From Tribonema minus (lineage: Eukaryota; Sar; Xanthophyceae; Tribonematales; Tribonemataceae), in the NCBI GenBank assembly GCA_017506865.1, contig JAFCMP010000016.1, forward strand, positions 186,001-250,000: a stretch of DNA of 64,000 nt. Reading direction: 5' to 3'. Under the pieces are notes generated by a model that had not been told where the DNA came from, ran no database searches, and saw only the letters and a list, made by a program, of their open reading frames with translations. Shown here in pieces: positions 11,801 through 26,800 of this stretch. Every line of letters starts with the position of its first letter. Positions within the stretch are counted from its first letter, which is position 1. A program made the position numbers and the translations under genes.

Positions 11801-14800
11801 ACCTGTCACTTACCTTACCTGTGCATGCAGGTTCAAAGCCTTGTCTCTGCAGTGATGTCGTCAAGCTGCATTTTGCTCCTTGTTGCGTGGGATTACAGCG
11901 CGAAACGGTGCAAGCAGCGCCCATGTTCGAAACAGTGTCACCGCCCCTTTACAAGGGCTGAAGGTAGCGCCGTCTACTGTGTGGCATGACTTCGGCTGCC
12001 GTTGCAGCTTTTCTGCCAGTGACCACTGCCGCCATGACCTAGGCTAACCCTGCTTGCCCTGGTGCATGGCATTCCAGCGCAGCACCAAGTGCGTCGTTTG
12101 AGACGAAGCTTGTGAGAGTGAGCACATGTGCGCATGTCAGTGGGCGTTCTGGCAACGGCGCACAAACTCCAACAGTGTAGCGACTTCAACATGCACTAAT
12201 GACATAGCTGTCCTGACGCAACAGCACCACACCCCCTCCTGCTCTGCCCCCTCTCTCACAGAGCTGCTGCTGCTGGCACGCCGGCATCAGAACAGACCGC
12301 AGAACAGTCTGCAGAAGCTTCTGAGGACCGGTCCGCGGACCGCGCCACCCCAGCGCCGGGCCCCTACTTGATCAACCTGATTGATTCCCCGGGGCACATT
12401 GATTTCAGCAGCGACGTCTCCACTGCCACACGCTTGTGCGATACCGGGCTGGTAGTGGTGGATGTGGTGAGTGACCCTAAGCTTAGGGTTAGCGTTGAGG
12501 CTAGGGTTAGGGACAGGATTGAAGGGTCAGCGTTAGGGTGAGGGGGTAAGGGCCGAGGTTGCATTTCATATACGGTTGAGGTTTGGGGTCAGGTCAGGGA
12601 TTAGGATTGGGGTTGGATTCAGATTCGCATTCACGTGTTTGGTTGTACTAGCAGCACTGTCTTTCCGATGACCCTAACCCTTACTCCAGCGCTACGCCTG
12701 CGCATCGGGTGTGGTTGTGCCTCCCGTGATTGCAGTACGCACGCCGAAAAAATCAGGCGATGACAGTGGCGAAGCTCAACAGTGTGAAGTTAATTTTCTG
12801 ATGATGACATCTCAACAGTGGAGTCGGCCTGGATGATGATGACGATGGCATCTTGTCATCAGTTAAAGTTGAAGTGCGCCTTGCTGCTGCAATGCTTCAT
12901 GGCAGATACTACATGCCGCCACATGTGGTGCAAGCTGTGACATGCAGACGGCTTTCTGCAGGTGTCCCCGCAGTGCGAAGCCAGCAACCAACGCTACTTC
13001 TCCGTGTCACGTCACATGCAACTGCCGCCATCTGCCGGTTGTTCACACTTTGGCTTCAAGCTCAATTATTGCTCTTTATCTTATCAAGGATGCTGAGTTT
13101 GCCGCATTCCTTATGCAATTGTCATTTGCGTCAATTTCACATCCCCGCTCTCTATTGCCTTGTGCTTCTGCTCCTGTTGCGGGCGTACTCAACCCTGACT
13201 CTAACCCCAACGCTAACTTTAAACCTAACCTGACCCTACCTTTTACAGCTGGAGGGCGTGTGCCCCCAAACCCTACACTAACTTCAAGCCTTACCTAACT
13301 GTAACTCTTGCAGCTAGAGGGCGTGTGCCCCCAGACACACGCGGTGCTGCGGCAGGCGTGGAAGGAGAGAATGCGCCCGCTGCTGGTGCTCAACAAAGTG
13401 AGTTTGTGCCGGCACTACTTCAATTTAAACCTCAACAATCACCTACAGAGAGATTGCGGCCGCTGCTGGTTCTCAACAAGGTGACTCAGAACTCTACCAC
13501 CTCTGACTGTGAGGGTGTAATCGTTCAGAAGGCCGCTGCTTGCGGTTAACAGGGTGAGCTGGGAGGTAATTAACGCTCTGTGGCCATTAACCTCACAGGA
13601 AGTGGTCAAGTTGAGGTTGAAAGTGAAGTTCAAGAAGTGCATGCAAATGCTTTCTAAAAGGGAACATGTGGCCTCTGCTGGTGCTCAACAAGGTGACTTG
13701 GGACGTCATTACCGCATTATCGTAGTACCAAGTGTCTAGAATTGGTTGCGGCATAGACTTGGTTGAAGTGGCAGTTGAGGCGCCGGCGCAGCGTCTGCGG
13801 TTTGCGTCTGCTAAACAAGGTGCATCACCACTTCACGATAACTTTGATATCTATAACTTGAAGTGCTTTGTGGCAAAGTTTGTGCTCACAACACCTGACG
13901 TCGATATTTTCTTGATTGATGTAGAGGCTGATGCCACATATTGGTGTTTCAGTGTGCGATGAAATCATAGTCCGTCCTCAACTCATTTGACTCAGCAGTT
14001 CTTACGTCAATGTGCATGTCTCACTATATGTATGTTCACCAGTATGCTCTGAGCTGATTGATGTTCAGCAATGTCAGAACAATACTGCCAGCGACCCCTT
14101 GATGTGTATATAGCAAGCCCGAGCTGCCACAGAAAGAATTCTTAGATCAACTGTGTTACATGTACCTATTGGCAAGACTCCTTGGTCTGGTCATTGAACA
14201 TATTTCAATGTCACTGGAAGTACAAGCATCAGAAGTATGCCCCTAACCCTCCTTCAGGAACAATTAGAACTAGAAGACCTGAAATCACCTCTGCGGCACA
14301 CAAACCGAGCTGCCCCATCCGCAAGCCAAGTATACATTTTCAAGTGGAAGTACCTCCACTGGACGTTATTCTGAGTGTGCCTTGCACCTCGCAAAATGGT
14401 CAATGAGGTCAAGTTGGCACCGCTGCATTGGATCTGGTCGATTATCTTCTACTTCAGCTTGAAGTATGCCCGTTGCGCTTGAGCGAGCGTGACCCACTGA
14501 CCCCCTGCACCGGCTCATCAGTGAATTAAAGTTGACGCCCGTGGAGGCGTGGCACCACCTTCAACGCCTGGTGGAGAAAGTACGATCTTCATGTTGAACT
14601 ACATCCGTGATTCCCTCGCTCCCCTGCAAGCAGTATGGTCTGAACTTTTGATCTCCAAGTTGAACTACATCCGTGCCACCCTCCCTCCCCTACAGGTGGA
14701 CCGGCTGATCAGTGAGTTGAAGTTGACGCCCCTGGAAGCGTGGCACCACCTTCAACGCCTGGTGGAGAACGTCAATGCACTCACCGCCATGCTCGTTGCT

Positions 14801-17800
14801 GCAGAAGACATGGCGGAAGACAGGTCAGCGTTGCTACATGCGTCAAAGTATCAGCGTACATTGGTATCAGCGTACATTAGCGCTTTCAAGTACTTGGAGT
14901 ATAACTCAATCTTCATGTTTTGAATGTGAATGCGCTCACCACCATGCTGGTGGCTGCAGAAGATATGGCTGAAGACAGGTCAGCGTTGCTACATGCAAAG
15001 TATCAGCGTTCAACGTATAAGTCAGGGTTCTTGAGGTACTGAATGTGAATGCGCTCATCGCCATGCTCGTGGCTGCAGAAGACACTGCGGAAGATAAGTC
15101 AGCATTGCTAAATATCAGCGCACCTGTTCCAAGTGCTTCGCAGAATAGTTTGGGGTTCTTGAAGCGTTCAAGGTAATACTGTGTTCGTCCTCAGTGTCGT
15201 ATCATGCACTTGCAGACCCATGTGCACCTGCAGAAGTAGAAGTTGTGTTGCAGGCAGTCCATTGTTTGTTGTAATGTAATTCGAACTACCTCTTCAGTGG
15301 AGGCCGTGTTGGCAATTGAGCGAAGGGTTCAAGTTATGGTAGTTCTTTAGAACACATCTGCGCCATGGGGACACTGTGTGTGTCAGCAGTACTTAGGGTT
15401 CAAGTAAGGGTAGGGGTTTTTCCTACTTCTAATAGTCATGCTAAGCACCGCAGCCCATCCTGCAGAGTGCTGCAGATTGATGAATTGTATGTTCAGCCTG
15501 TTCCTCAAGGTGTGATAATGTGCGACTCATACTGCACCCTCAAACAACAAAACGTGGGCAGCTCGGCTCCTTAGGTCCGGACTCCTCAACTGGTGCATCC
15601 CGACTTACTTGATAGAAGCATCAGACAGTATTTGGTCAAACAAGTCAGCGAAAACTTCAGCATAGAGCTGCATCATGCATCCAAGTTGCACTTGATTCCA
15701 ATGAAAGACTGTCGTGACTGCTGCTCTCATTGCTGCTCTAAATGCATGCTACCCTGAGTAGATGAGTTCCCAGCTAATGTAGAAGTCAACCTAAATGACA
15801 CGCCAAAACTTCGGTTCAGCATGCATGACATGGCTTCATAACTTTCACTCTTGTTGCTGCGCCCGCGTGCAGCGGCGGTGACAATGCGCTGATGCTTAAC
15901 GAGGAGGCAGAGAAGATGTGGACGTTCAGACCTGAAGAAGGTGAGTCAACTTCAACTGCATATTTACTTCAACTAATTTGTGTTCCTCGTGCTGGATGTG
16001 CTGCGCTGGAATTGGCAGACGCAGGCCGCTGACCGCGTGCGCAGCGCAACGTGCGTGCGCACTCTCAGCAACGCAATAGACCGCAAGGCCGCTGAGAAAT
16101 TACTCTTAAAAGCAAACAGCCGCATGCGGAGGGGGGGGGGGGGGGGGGCAAAACAGAAGCTAGAGCAGAAACAGCTTTGGCAACCATTGCGTGTGGACCA
16201 GCAAGAGTATGGTGACTCTGCCCCACAATGTTTGCGGAGTTTAGGATTAGGGCTTGAGCCAGCTTTCAAATGTTGGCCAGCTGCCTTGCCCTTAGAATTA
16301 GGGTTAGGGTTAGGTGTCAGGTCTGGGCAGGGGTAGGTTAGAGTTAGTATAAGGGTTAAGGTTAGGGTTAGGTTAAGTGTTGGGCAAGGTCACCAGCCTC
16401 ACATTCCATGTGAGGGATACTGCCAGCCCTAGGTTTAGGGGTTGCTCCTCTGCACATACATGGCATTGATCTCCACATTAACCCTTTCTTGCTCGCCACA
16501 TTAACCCTTTCTTGCTCGCTCATGACAGCGGACGGTGGCTCTTCTCTAGTGCCCTAATTAAAGTTAGGGTGATGGGTAGCTTCCAAGTTTGAAGGCACTG
16601 TTAATTGTAGGATTCAGGTGAGTTTTGGGGTTCGCCTGTCCCAAGTTCTGGCGCCAATTCTCTATCCATATTCGCCAAGTACAGGCGAGGTTGTTTTCTC
16701 AAGTGCCCTGGCTGGGTGGGCTTTGGCCTGGGGCAGTTTGCACGGCTCTGGCATCCATATTCTCTGCTTGCTTGCTTGCTTGCTCGCTCATGGCACGAAT
16801 GTCCTAGTTAGGGTTAGTGCTTGGGGTGGATTCAGGGTTAGGGTCAGGGTTAGAAGCAGGTTTGAGGTAGGTTTGAGGTTTTGCCTGCGCTTCTTTGTGT
16901 TTGGTGCTACATCAACAGTCTGTGCTTGCGCACGCTTTACAGGCGAGGTGGTCTTTTCGAGTGCCTTGGATGGATGGGGCTTTGGCCTAGGGCAATTTGC
17001 ACGCCTGTGGGCCAAGCGCATCGGCGCCAAACCGCCGCTGCTGCGCAAGATGCTGTGGGGCGAGTTTGCTTACAGCGCCAAGGCGAAGAAGGAAAGTTGA
17101 AGTTGAAGCTCACCATGACCAAAGCTGATCATTTCGGTAATTATGTATAATCTGCAAGGGGTCTAAGATACTGTCACAAGCCGCCGCTGCTGCGCAAGAT
17201 GCTCTGGGGCGAGTTTGCATACTGCGCCAAGGCGAAGAAGGCAAGTTGAAGTTGGGGAAAATTGAAGTCGGCCCTCATCAGGACCAAAGACGATTTGTCT
17301 GCAAGAGAATGATGAGATGTGCAAGGGGCCTAAGGTACTGTAACAAGCAGCTGCTCTGTGCAAGGTGCTTGCAGCGCATACATACCGTTCGCTTACAGCA
17401 CCCAGGCCAAAGAGGGCAAGTTGAAGTTGACGCTCATCAGGGCCAAGGCTGATTGTTGAAGTCGCATGCAGCTGAAAGTGCCTGTTTTCATGCGCCATTC
17501 ATGATATATGATGTTGGCATCTTTACGTATACATACATCGCTTCTTGTGTGCTTGAACCTCAAAACATGTGTGCTTTAGAAGTATCACTTCCACATGTCT
17601 GCTCGTATATACTTGTTATCAGCACTATGTCTGATTTACACACACTGTACTCATAGTACTGATTCCGCGCGCACAGGTGCCAAAGAGGACAACAGCACCA
17701 CTAAAATGTAGAGTTGAAGACGTCTTTCAAATGGGGAAAACGTATGCCAACAATACTTTAGTCACATACTTGCACATGCTTACTTGTGGCTTATGTGCAA

Positions 17801-20800
17801 GTAACCAAGTGGACGCCAGCATCACGTGAATGCGTTTTATTGTACTTCTATGTGCATTTGCCAACAACACTACATCATCACTTACCTACCTACCCACTGT
17901 GCAGGTGACAAAATGGACACCAGCATCGGTCGGGCGCCCCATGTTTGTCACCATGATCCTGGAGCCCATATGGCAGCTCTACGATGCTGCGCTAGAGGAG
18001 CACGATGCGCAGCGCACAGCGGAAATGGCAGCAGCGCTCAATATCGAGGTACCTCCCAGGGAGCTCAAGTCTACGGAGCTCCGGGGGCTGCTGCAATCGG
18101 GTATGTGCTGCAATCTGTACCTCAAGTATGTACTTCAAGTTGTTGATGTTGGCAGAAATGGCAGCGGCGCTGAACATCGAGGTACCTCCCAGGGAGCTCA
18201 AGTCTACGGAGCTGCGGGGGCTGCTGCAATCGGGTATGTGTACTTAGAGTGTGTGTTGCAAGTTCTCGTTTCGATGTTGGCAGAAATGGCAGCAGCGCTG
18301 AATATCGAGATGCCTCCCAGGGAGCTCAAGTCCACGGAGCTCCGGGGGCTGCTGCAATCGGGTACGTTTACTTGAAGTATGTACTTCAAGCTATAATGTT
18401 GATGGCGTAAATGGCAGCAGCGCTCAACATCGAGGTGCCTCTACGGAGCTCCACGGGCTGCTGCAATCGGGTACGTTTACTTGAAGTATGTATTTCAAGA
18501 TACAATGTTGAGTTGGCAGAAATGGCAGCAGCGCTCAATGTTGAGGTGCCTCCCAGGGAGCTCAGTCTACGGAGCTCCGGGGCTGCTGCAATCGGGTACG
18601 TGTACTAAGCAGTATGAACTTCAAATTGTAATGTTGATGTTGGTGAAAAAGGCAGCAGCGCTCAACATCGAGGTGTGCCCCAGGGAGCTCAAGTCTGCAA
18701 GGCTGCAACGTTGTGAGCAGTGATGCTGAAAGCAGCGGCTCATGCCACATGCACTCCCCTCTGCATGTGGCCCGATGCAAATGACTGGAACAGACAAATT
18801 GGTTTTGGCACCTGCTGAGCAGAGCTGTGAGCAGGTGACTCTCCCTCCACATTTGATTCTTGAGCAGCAATCAGGCATGCAACAGCACTGGTCCTTGCGG
18901 CCCTGCCTAGCCATGCCAGACACCATTTTCTTCCCCTGTCTACTGTTTGAAGTATCAAAGAGATACACTGGTGCGCATTACAGCTGTTGTGTCCCACCGA
19001 CAGGCCGTTACTGTAACACCGATAGATTGTTAGAACTGCTTTTCGGCACGAGTGTCCTCTTTTCAAGAGTATGCACGCTGATCGCAGCCACCTTGCCCTC
19101 ACCATTCTCTTTGCGTGCAGTGATGATGCGGTGGCTGCCAGAAATACGCTGGTGCGCAAACCAACTTCGAAATCGTGCCCCACCAACAGGTCGCTACTGA
19201 TAGTAAGACCGTTACGTTTGCTTTTCTACATGAATTTCCTCATGAAGTATGCCTGCTCACCGCAGATGCCAATTCTGCTTTTTCTCCTTTGCAAGCAGTC
19301 ATGAAGCGGTGGCTGCCGTTGCTACGCAGTAGTGTATGTGGCTCCAAGTTGTGCAGATTTGCTTTGAAACCCTGAAGTCCTCTCGAAGTATGCACGCTGA
19401 CCGCAGTCACCTTGCCCTCACCATTCCATTTGCGTGCAGTGATGATCCCACCAACAGGCCGCTGCTGTAACTTCGACAGCAAGCACCGTTACAGATCTGT
19501 TTTTCTACGCGAATGTCTTCTGGAAGTGCGCGCGCTGACCGCAGTCACCTTGTCCTCACCATTCCATTGCGTGCAGTGATGATGCGGTGGCTGCCAAATA
19601 TACGCTAGTGCGCATATCAACTTCAAAACTGTGTCCCACCAACGGGTCGCTACTGTAACACTGACAGTAAGACCGTTGGGTCTGCTTGTCTACACAAATG
19701 TCCTCATGAAGTATGCCTGCTCAGTGCAGACGTCAATTCCACACTTTTCTCTGTGCATCCAGTGATGAAGCGGTGGCTGCCGCTGTGACCTCAGTAGTGT
19801 ACGTTGCTGTGTCGTGCAAGCTGTGCAGATCTGCTTTGAAATCCGGAAGTCCGCTAGAAAAAGTATGCACGCTGACCGCAGTCACCTTGCCCTCACCATT
19901 CCCTTTGCGTGCAGTGATGAAGCGGTGGCTGCCGGTAGCGGACGCAGTGCTCAGGATGGTGGTGGAGCTTGGCCCATCCCCTTTGAAAGCGCAGGTATGT
20001 ATGCACACTTACCTTCGATACCTACCTATGGCACGCATACTCTAATGTTGAATGATGTTCATGATTAGGCCACTGTCGTGTATCTGTTCCTAATCCCACC
20101 TGTGTACATGACCCGCCACAAGCCAAAGAAAAAGCACTGAAATTCCTGAAGCAGATGTCTGCGCGCAGGTATGCACTGTCGCCCTTGATGTGTGAGAGAG
20201 TAAAGCTCACAACCATGCCAGTGATGGACTACCAAGGGATCCACGGAGACACTAGACTTTAGACTCGCGGCTAGTACATGTGTTGCGAGAAGCGATCATT
20301 GAGCACCAGGAGGCAAACCGTTAGCGGCCACGTCAGTGCCCAATAGGACTCATTCCCTTTTTAAAGCGCAGGTTTGCACAGTTGCCCTCGATACATACCC
20401 CTACAACCGCCTTGTTGTTGTACCAGCCCCGTTGCATTGGTGTGTATGTCCGTGACTTGTAATACATACCCCTTGATGCTGCATCAGCCCAGTAGTGCAG
20501 TTGTGGAGATGGCCAGCAGGCTCGCATTGACAGCGCAGGAGCTCGGTCCACCCCCCATTGCAATCTCAGGTGGGAAGCCTGTGACACACGTAATGCATAC
20601 ATGCCCATTTGCTGATTGCCAGCATTTTCACCCGGACAGCGCCCACGACTTATAAATTTGAAAGCTTGGCGCCGTATCAGCCAATGTATGTACTTGAAAG
20701 TGGCAGTGCTTGCTGGCATCGTCGCCTTGACTTCATACGCACCGACTGTTCTGCGATGGGTTGAGGGTTCGGTGAGGCGGGCGCGCCGCCCAACTGTGCT

Positions 20801-23800
20801 GAAACCATTGTACGAGGTAAGGTTGAGGTTAGAATTAGACATTTGTGCGCTTGGACCGCTGCAGCGCCCGACAGCAGTGCATCGAGGTGTGCGTGCTATG
20901 AAGTAACCTAATTCTTCCTCTTTGTTTGTAAGCGCCCGCGTGCGCAAAAGCTGCTGTGGGTGTCGTTTGCGGATTGAAGCACGCAATGAAAGTTCAGTTG
21001 ATGGCCTGGAAGTACTTGGCAGATCATCATCACGTCCATATTGTAACAGCATGTGTGTGTTTGCTGTGCCGCGTCCGCAGGGCGCGCGCATGGCGGCGCT
21101 GTGGCCGCGTGACGGCGCACTTAAACTTCAAGCAGGAGGACTTCAACTTCAACCGGAAGGCACCGTCCCCCTGCCAACGGGGCTCACTTCTGCCCCCCCT
21201 TCGGCGGTCAACACAGGGGGACGCAAGCAGCTCCCCGAACAGGAGGTCGGCAAGCCCGAAATGGATGCAGCGGTATGTATGCATGAATGTGTGTGGAATG
21301 CAGAAGTATGTTAATAGGCTACTTCGTGTGTCCATGCATGTATGGTTGTCAGGTGTTTTTCAAGTAAGGCAACGCATTTCGAATGGTTTGGGTGCTGGAT
21401 GCAAGCAGCTGCGTGAACAAATGCTTGGCAAGCCTGGAGTGGGTGCAGCGGTCTGAATGTGTTGATGCATGTGGAATGTACAAGTATGCTAATAAGCAGG
21501 AGCTCGGCGAGCCTGGAATGGACGCAGCGGTATGCATGTGTTGCCAAATTTGACCATCTCAAATCACTGTGCAGAGTGATTTGAGCTTGTAGCAGGGCAG
21601 CAAGCAGACACACGCACGAAATTTGCAAACCGGCAAGAGTTCACAACGCTCAGGGCTAGCGGCAGCAGTGCTCATATTAGGGCAGTGCTCGCGTGGCTGC
21701 GCTCTGGTGCAAGCGGTGCCCGGGCAGCGGACAATATACCGCTCATTTTACTGTCATGACATCGCCAGCGCTGTCTTCAACAGTTCAACGAGTGTCGGCG
21801 CCAAGGCCACAGTGTTCAGCGGAGGCAGGCGTGGCAGTGCTCAAGTGCATGCAGCGCTACTGCGAGAGCTCAACATCACCGCTGCTGCTCTCAACAGATG
21901 CCATGCCCGTCATTGCGGAAGTGCTTGAATAGTGTGTGTCACGCCTTCAGCGAAGTCATGGGTCATCGTGCGCTGCTATTGCCCCTAACTACTACAGCAG
22001 TTGTGGCTAATCTCAAATTGACACACACGTAGCAGAGCTGCTTCAATCTTCAAGTTGAACCTTCAACTTTCCATTGCACAGCAGAAACCGGAAGACTCTG
22101 CGGCGGTCTCCCTGGAACAAGCGATGGCGTCAGTGCGCAACGCCATTGCCACCTGCGCCACCACTGCAGACGCGCCTGTCGTCTTATTTGTATCCAAGAT
22201 GGTGCCCGTTCGCAGCACTGAACTGTTGGATCTTACAGGTAAGCAGTGGACACAGTAAATCCTTGTCTAAGGGTTGAGTTGTATTGTCCAGCGACTCACC
22301 CTAACCCCAACCATAACCATGGTTCAAGCTGACACACTGGGGGGCCATCTGTCCTTTGGAGGCCGACCTTTGCAATATGTTGTGCAGCGTAGCAGTGTCA
22401 TGTAGTGTTTGCATTTGGCCCTACTGCGTGTCTGTCTTATATGTGAGGCACGCATATCCATTGCGCGCTGACACAGCACTTGAAATGTACTACTGCTACA
22501 TGTGCGCACAAAATTCTATTATCTGCCCTTGACATTGGCATTTCTGGCTATTCTGCTTGCAACAGTGGGCACTCTCATGCTGCTTATTGAGCGGTGACCA
22601 TGGTTATTGGTGGAAGGCACTTGCGGCTAACCATCCCTTGACACCTAGAGCTCTACGATCTTTTGATTCGTTTTCATTGAAGTTATTATGCCATCCATAT
22701 GTGTCCCTCAGGACTGTATATTGTGTTTCGGAAGAGCCTCTTGCTTTCCCAGCCATTTTGTACAATTGGCACAGTTATCAGGTCCAACCTGGTATGTTGC
22801 CAGAACTTGGTTTGACCTTGTCTTTCCCGCCATTGATCACCTATGATTCATGCAGGCATCACTATCAATCACCCATGCTTCATGTGTGATTGATGCAATT
22901 CATGTATGAATTTATGCAATTCATGTGTAATTCATGCAATGCATGTATGAATTCATGCAGGCAGGAGATGGACACCCCCCGACAGGCGCGAGCCCCCTCC
23001 CGGCTCACCACCTCCAGGTTTGTGTCTGCCGCTCTGTAGGGACCCTGGCTTGACGATGTGTCTTTGTGCTTCAAAGCTGTGGAACTGGCATCGTGTGTGG
23101 AAGTGGAGCAGTTTTCAACCATAGCATTGAGTCTTGAGGGACAGGATCAGGAGCAGAGCATGGCCCCACAATTTAGCCCACACGATTTCACTGCATGGTG
23201 CTTGTTGATGCGCTGATTGCTGCTGCCTGCTTGCAGAAGTGGAGCATACTTCAACTCTAATGTTCAGCCCTGAAGGATAGTATAGGAGCAGAGCACGAAC
23301 AACACTACGAACTACAATCTAGCCCACATGAATTCACTGCATGGCGCTTATCAATTCGCTGATTGCTGCTGCCTGATTGCAGATGGCAGCGAGCAGCTGA
23401 CGTTTGTGGTCACAGTATTCATGCTCCAGAGCTGATTGATATTGTTGGTTGCATGCTTTCTGCACAATTGGAGTATAGTGATGTAACGTTGGATCCAAAG
23501 GGTGCGTGAGGAGTAAGTACATACATGTTTACATATATATAGGAGTAAGTTACATACTCCAAGAAGTATGTTATATGAAGTAGTCGGTATATTGCACTTC
23601 AGAAGTATAGTAGATGTATAAAGTGTCACAACAAGTAGCCAAAGTCCCATGACTCTCATCTTAACAAATGACTTCACGGTGCGATGCTTGTTCACGCGCT
23701 GATCGCTGCTGATTGCAGATGGCAGCGAGCAGCTGACGTTTGTGGCGTTCGCGCGCATCTTCAGCGGCACCATCACCCCCACATCAAAGGTGACGTTCGC

Positions 23801-26800
23801 AAGCACGTATGAGCCCCCCCCCCCCCCTTTTTTTTAAATGTGTACGTCATCTGCAGATGGGGACCAAACGCTTTGTGGGGAGTTCTCATTGAACGCCGAG
23901 CCCTTTTCAAAGTGTACGTACTTTTACTTTCTATCAATTCCCGCTCACTGCGCGAAAGTACCCAATATAGAAGTATGCACTTTTGGCAGCGTCTTACTAC
24001 TGAATACAGTTCGGGGGGTGACCTACATGCAGCCCAACTACAGTACTCATGCACGATATTGCGCAAATTGCACTGCTGGGCATGTTGCCAGCGCACTGGA
24101 CTTGCATATGGGTTAAGTTACGGGTTGAGGTTCGGACTTCATGCAGTTGAGAGCATTCCACGACAAATTTGATGTGCTGCGCATGCCTCTACCTCTAATC
24201 AACCGCACCTTCACCTTCTTGATGTGTCGTCTATTCTCAGTTACACATTCTGGGCCCCAAATACCACCCGCTGCGGCCCGGCCAAAACCGACACGTCTCA
24301 ACGCTCGGGGGTCCCGGCGAGGGGGACGCTGGTGGCAGCGCCCCACTCGCGTTGTACATGATGATGGGAACGGGCTTGCATCCCGTGCCTAGCGTGGCAG
24401 GTAGGCGACTTTTAAACCAATTCATAGGTTAAATTCAATCAATTGCTTTCACTTCGATTTATAGAAAATGTTCAGCATAGCTGGTGACAGCGCTCCACTT
24501 GCCTTGTACATGATGATGGGAACGGGCTTGCATCCCGTGCCTAGCTTGGCAGGTAGGCAATTGTTCTATTAATTCAATTAAGTGCCTCTAATCAAATTAA
24601 TTAAAGTTTTGCAAAATGATTGGTGCCAGCGCTCCGCTCACCTTGTACATGATGATGGGGACGAGCTTGCATCCCGTGCCCACCATTGTAGGTACTTTTA
24701 ATCCAGATGATGGTGCATTAACTGGGCAGGTGATCCATGCAGTGCTTTCAATCCAATTGAATGACTTTAATGTGGTTGGCAGGCAACTTCTCGTTCAATT
24801 TAGCTAACTAAATCTTGAAGTGCAATCAGCAGGTCACGTAGAGCTCCAACAGATGCGTAAAGTTGGACGTGGCGCTGCATGCAGTGCATGCAGTGGGTGG
24901 CAGCGCTCGTTTGGCTGGCAGCGTGCATGCGGCCTTGCGCACCCTGATTCGGGGCCACGTACTTATGTAGCTTGCCTGTGTACGACTGGGTACTCGCCTG
25001 GTAGCAGCCCCTCTTGCATCGCTTTTCAAGACCAGCACTGGGGTGGGGCCCCATCATGCAGAGCATGCTGAAATGACACGTGTTTGCAAAGTGTGCACCA
25101 GGCTGCGTGACAGGTATGTACACAGGCGCACCTAGCTATCGCACGTTCACGCATCACTTGACCATTTTCTCATCCACCGCGGCGCAGCTCCATCATGCAA
25201 AGCATACCAAAGTTGACCCACAAATGACGTGTGTTTGCGAACTGCGTGACAGTAACCCCAGTTGAGCCCCAGTTGCACCCGTTCATCCTGTGGTCGCTTA
25301 TGATCGTGCCATCTTCCTGCTGTGTGCATGACAGGCGCACATACGCGTCGGAAGTTCACTTATTACTTTGCCATCCTCCAATTGTCTTCGTTGTATTCGT
25401 GCAGCTGGCAACGTGTTGGCTGTGGCGGGACTGGAGTCACAAGTGCAAAAGTGCGCAACGCTCAGCTCGACGCTAGCCTGCCCGGCCCTGACGGCAATAT
25501 CCTTGCAGGTGCATACCTCATGCATTTTGATGAATCACATTTGTACCTACCTACCATGCAAAAGTGCGCAACACTCAGCTCGACATTGTCTTGCCCAGCC
25601 CTGACGGCAATATCCTTGCAGGTGCATACCTCATATACTTTGATGAACCGCACACATACATACCGTGCCAGCTTGCTGCTGTGAAAAGCAGCTGCTGTCA
25701 TATTGTGAATTATGTTGCACGTCTTCGGACAGTACTAAGATCCTGCAAAGCAGATGACGTTACTTTGTTCATTACATGTCCGTTTTGGGCAGTTGCGTGT
25801 TCTTTGTCATCAAATCGCTCAGTACCAGCAGTTGTGACGAATGCCCTCTGCAAAAGCACTGCTGGTGCGTTGATACTATACAGAGCAGGGGGGAGCAGCA
25901 GGTGCCTCACATGAGATGCTGATATGTGCATACCTACATGCCTTGGATTTCGATTTGTTGTGCAAGGGGGCGCAGCAGGCGCCGCCTTACAAGAGATGCT
26001 GGCATGCGCATACCTACATACCTTGAATTTGTGTGTTGTGGTCCTAGGCCTCCTGGCTCTGATGTGTAACGTGTACATGCTATAAGGCGTGCAGGAAAGG
26101 GTGAACGCCTCCGAACCTTCGCCTTTTGTGTACTTATGTGATACTCTGAAGTATGTCAGTAGAATTTGATATATGCGCGTTTACCCTTGCTGCCCTATAT
26201 AGTTGAGCATATTACCGTCAAACCTGCTCGACCGACAGCAGAAGACTATCAACGAAGTCAGGGCTCTAAGGCAGGCTCTATGTACGTGCTTGTGGTGCGC
26301 ACTCAGTAGGTACTCAGTGGTTTGCTCAGCAACTGACTTTGCATCTGGTTGTATTGTGCCAACAGGCAAAACCCATGGTGCGCGTGGCTGTGGAGGCTCA
26401 CCATCAGAAGGACATGCAGGCGAGTCTTCCGCATCATTTCTCAGTTGTCATGCTTGGCATTGAGTACATCGCGGTGAGCTAGCTGCATCTGCAAGCATTG
26501 GAACAAGTCTTTGCTTGGCATTGCGCAGCTTGAAGCTGCCTACTGGCTGGTCGATAGGATGCATGTCTGGCTCACAAAGTCGATGCTGTACGTGCATGCA
26601 TGCATAGTGTGACATCATGCCATTTTGGTTGAGCACACACAAGAACAGGGCAGCTGAAATCCCATGGCATGCGCGATGGGGGGAACACCGCGGTTTTGGT
26701 CAGAGGCATATTCTTTTAGTGCGTTATGGTGAGCTAGTAATGTTTGGGACCAGCGGCAAGCTTCTTTGCCCGACGTTGCGCAGCTGTGAAACAACGCATT

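Noticed and set aside
21690-21932. Possible extra EFL1 exon ([14 protein letters not shown])
   Set aside because: Exon 12 joins exon 13 in phase without it and the peptide does not match the family between those points.
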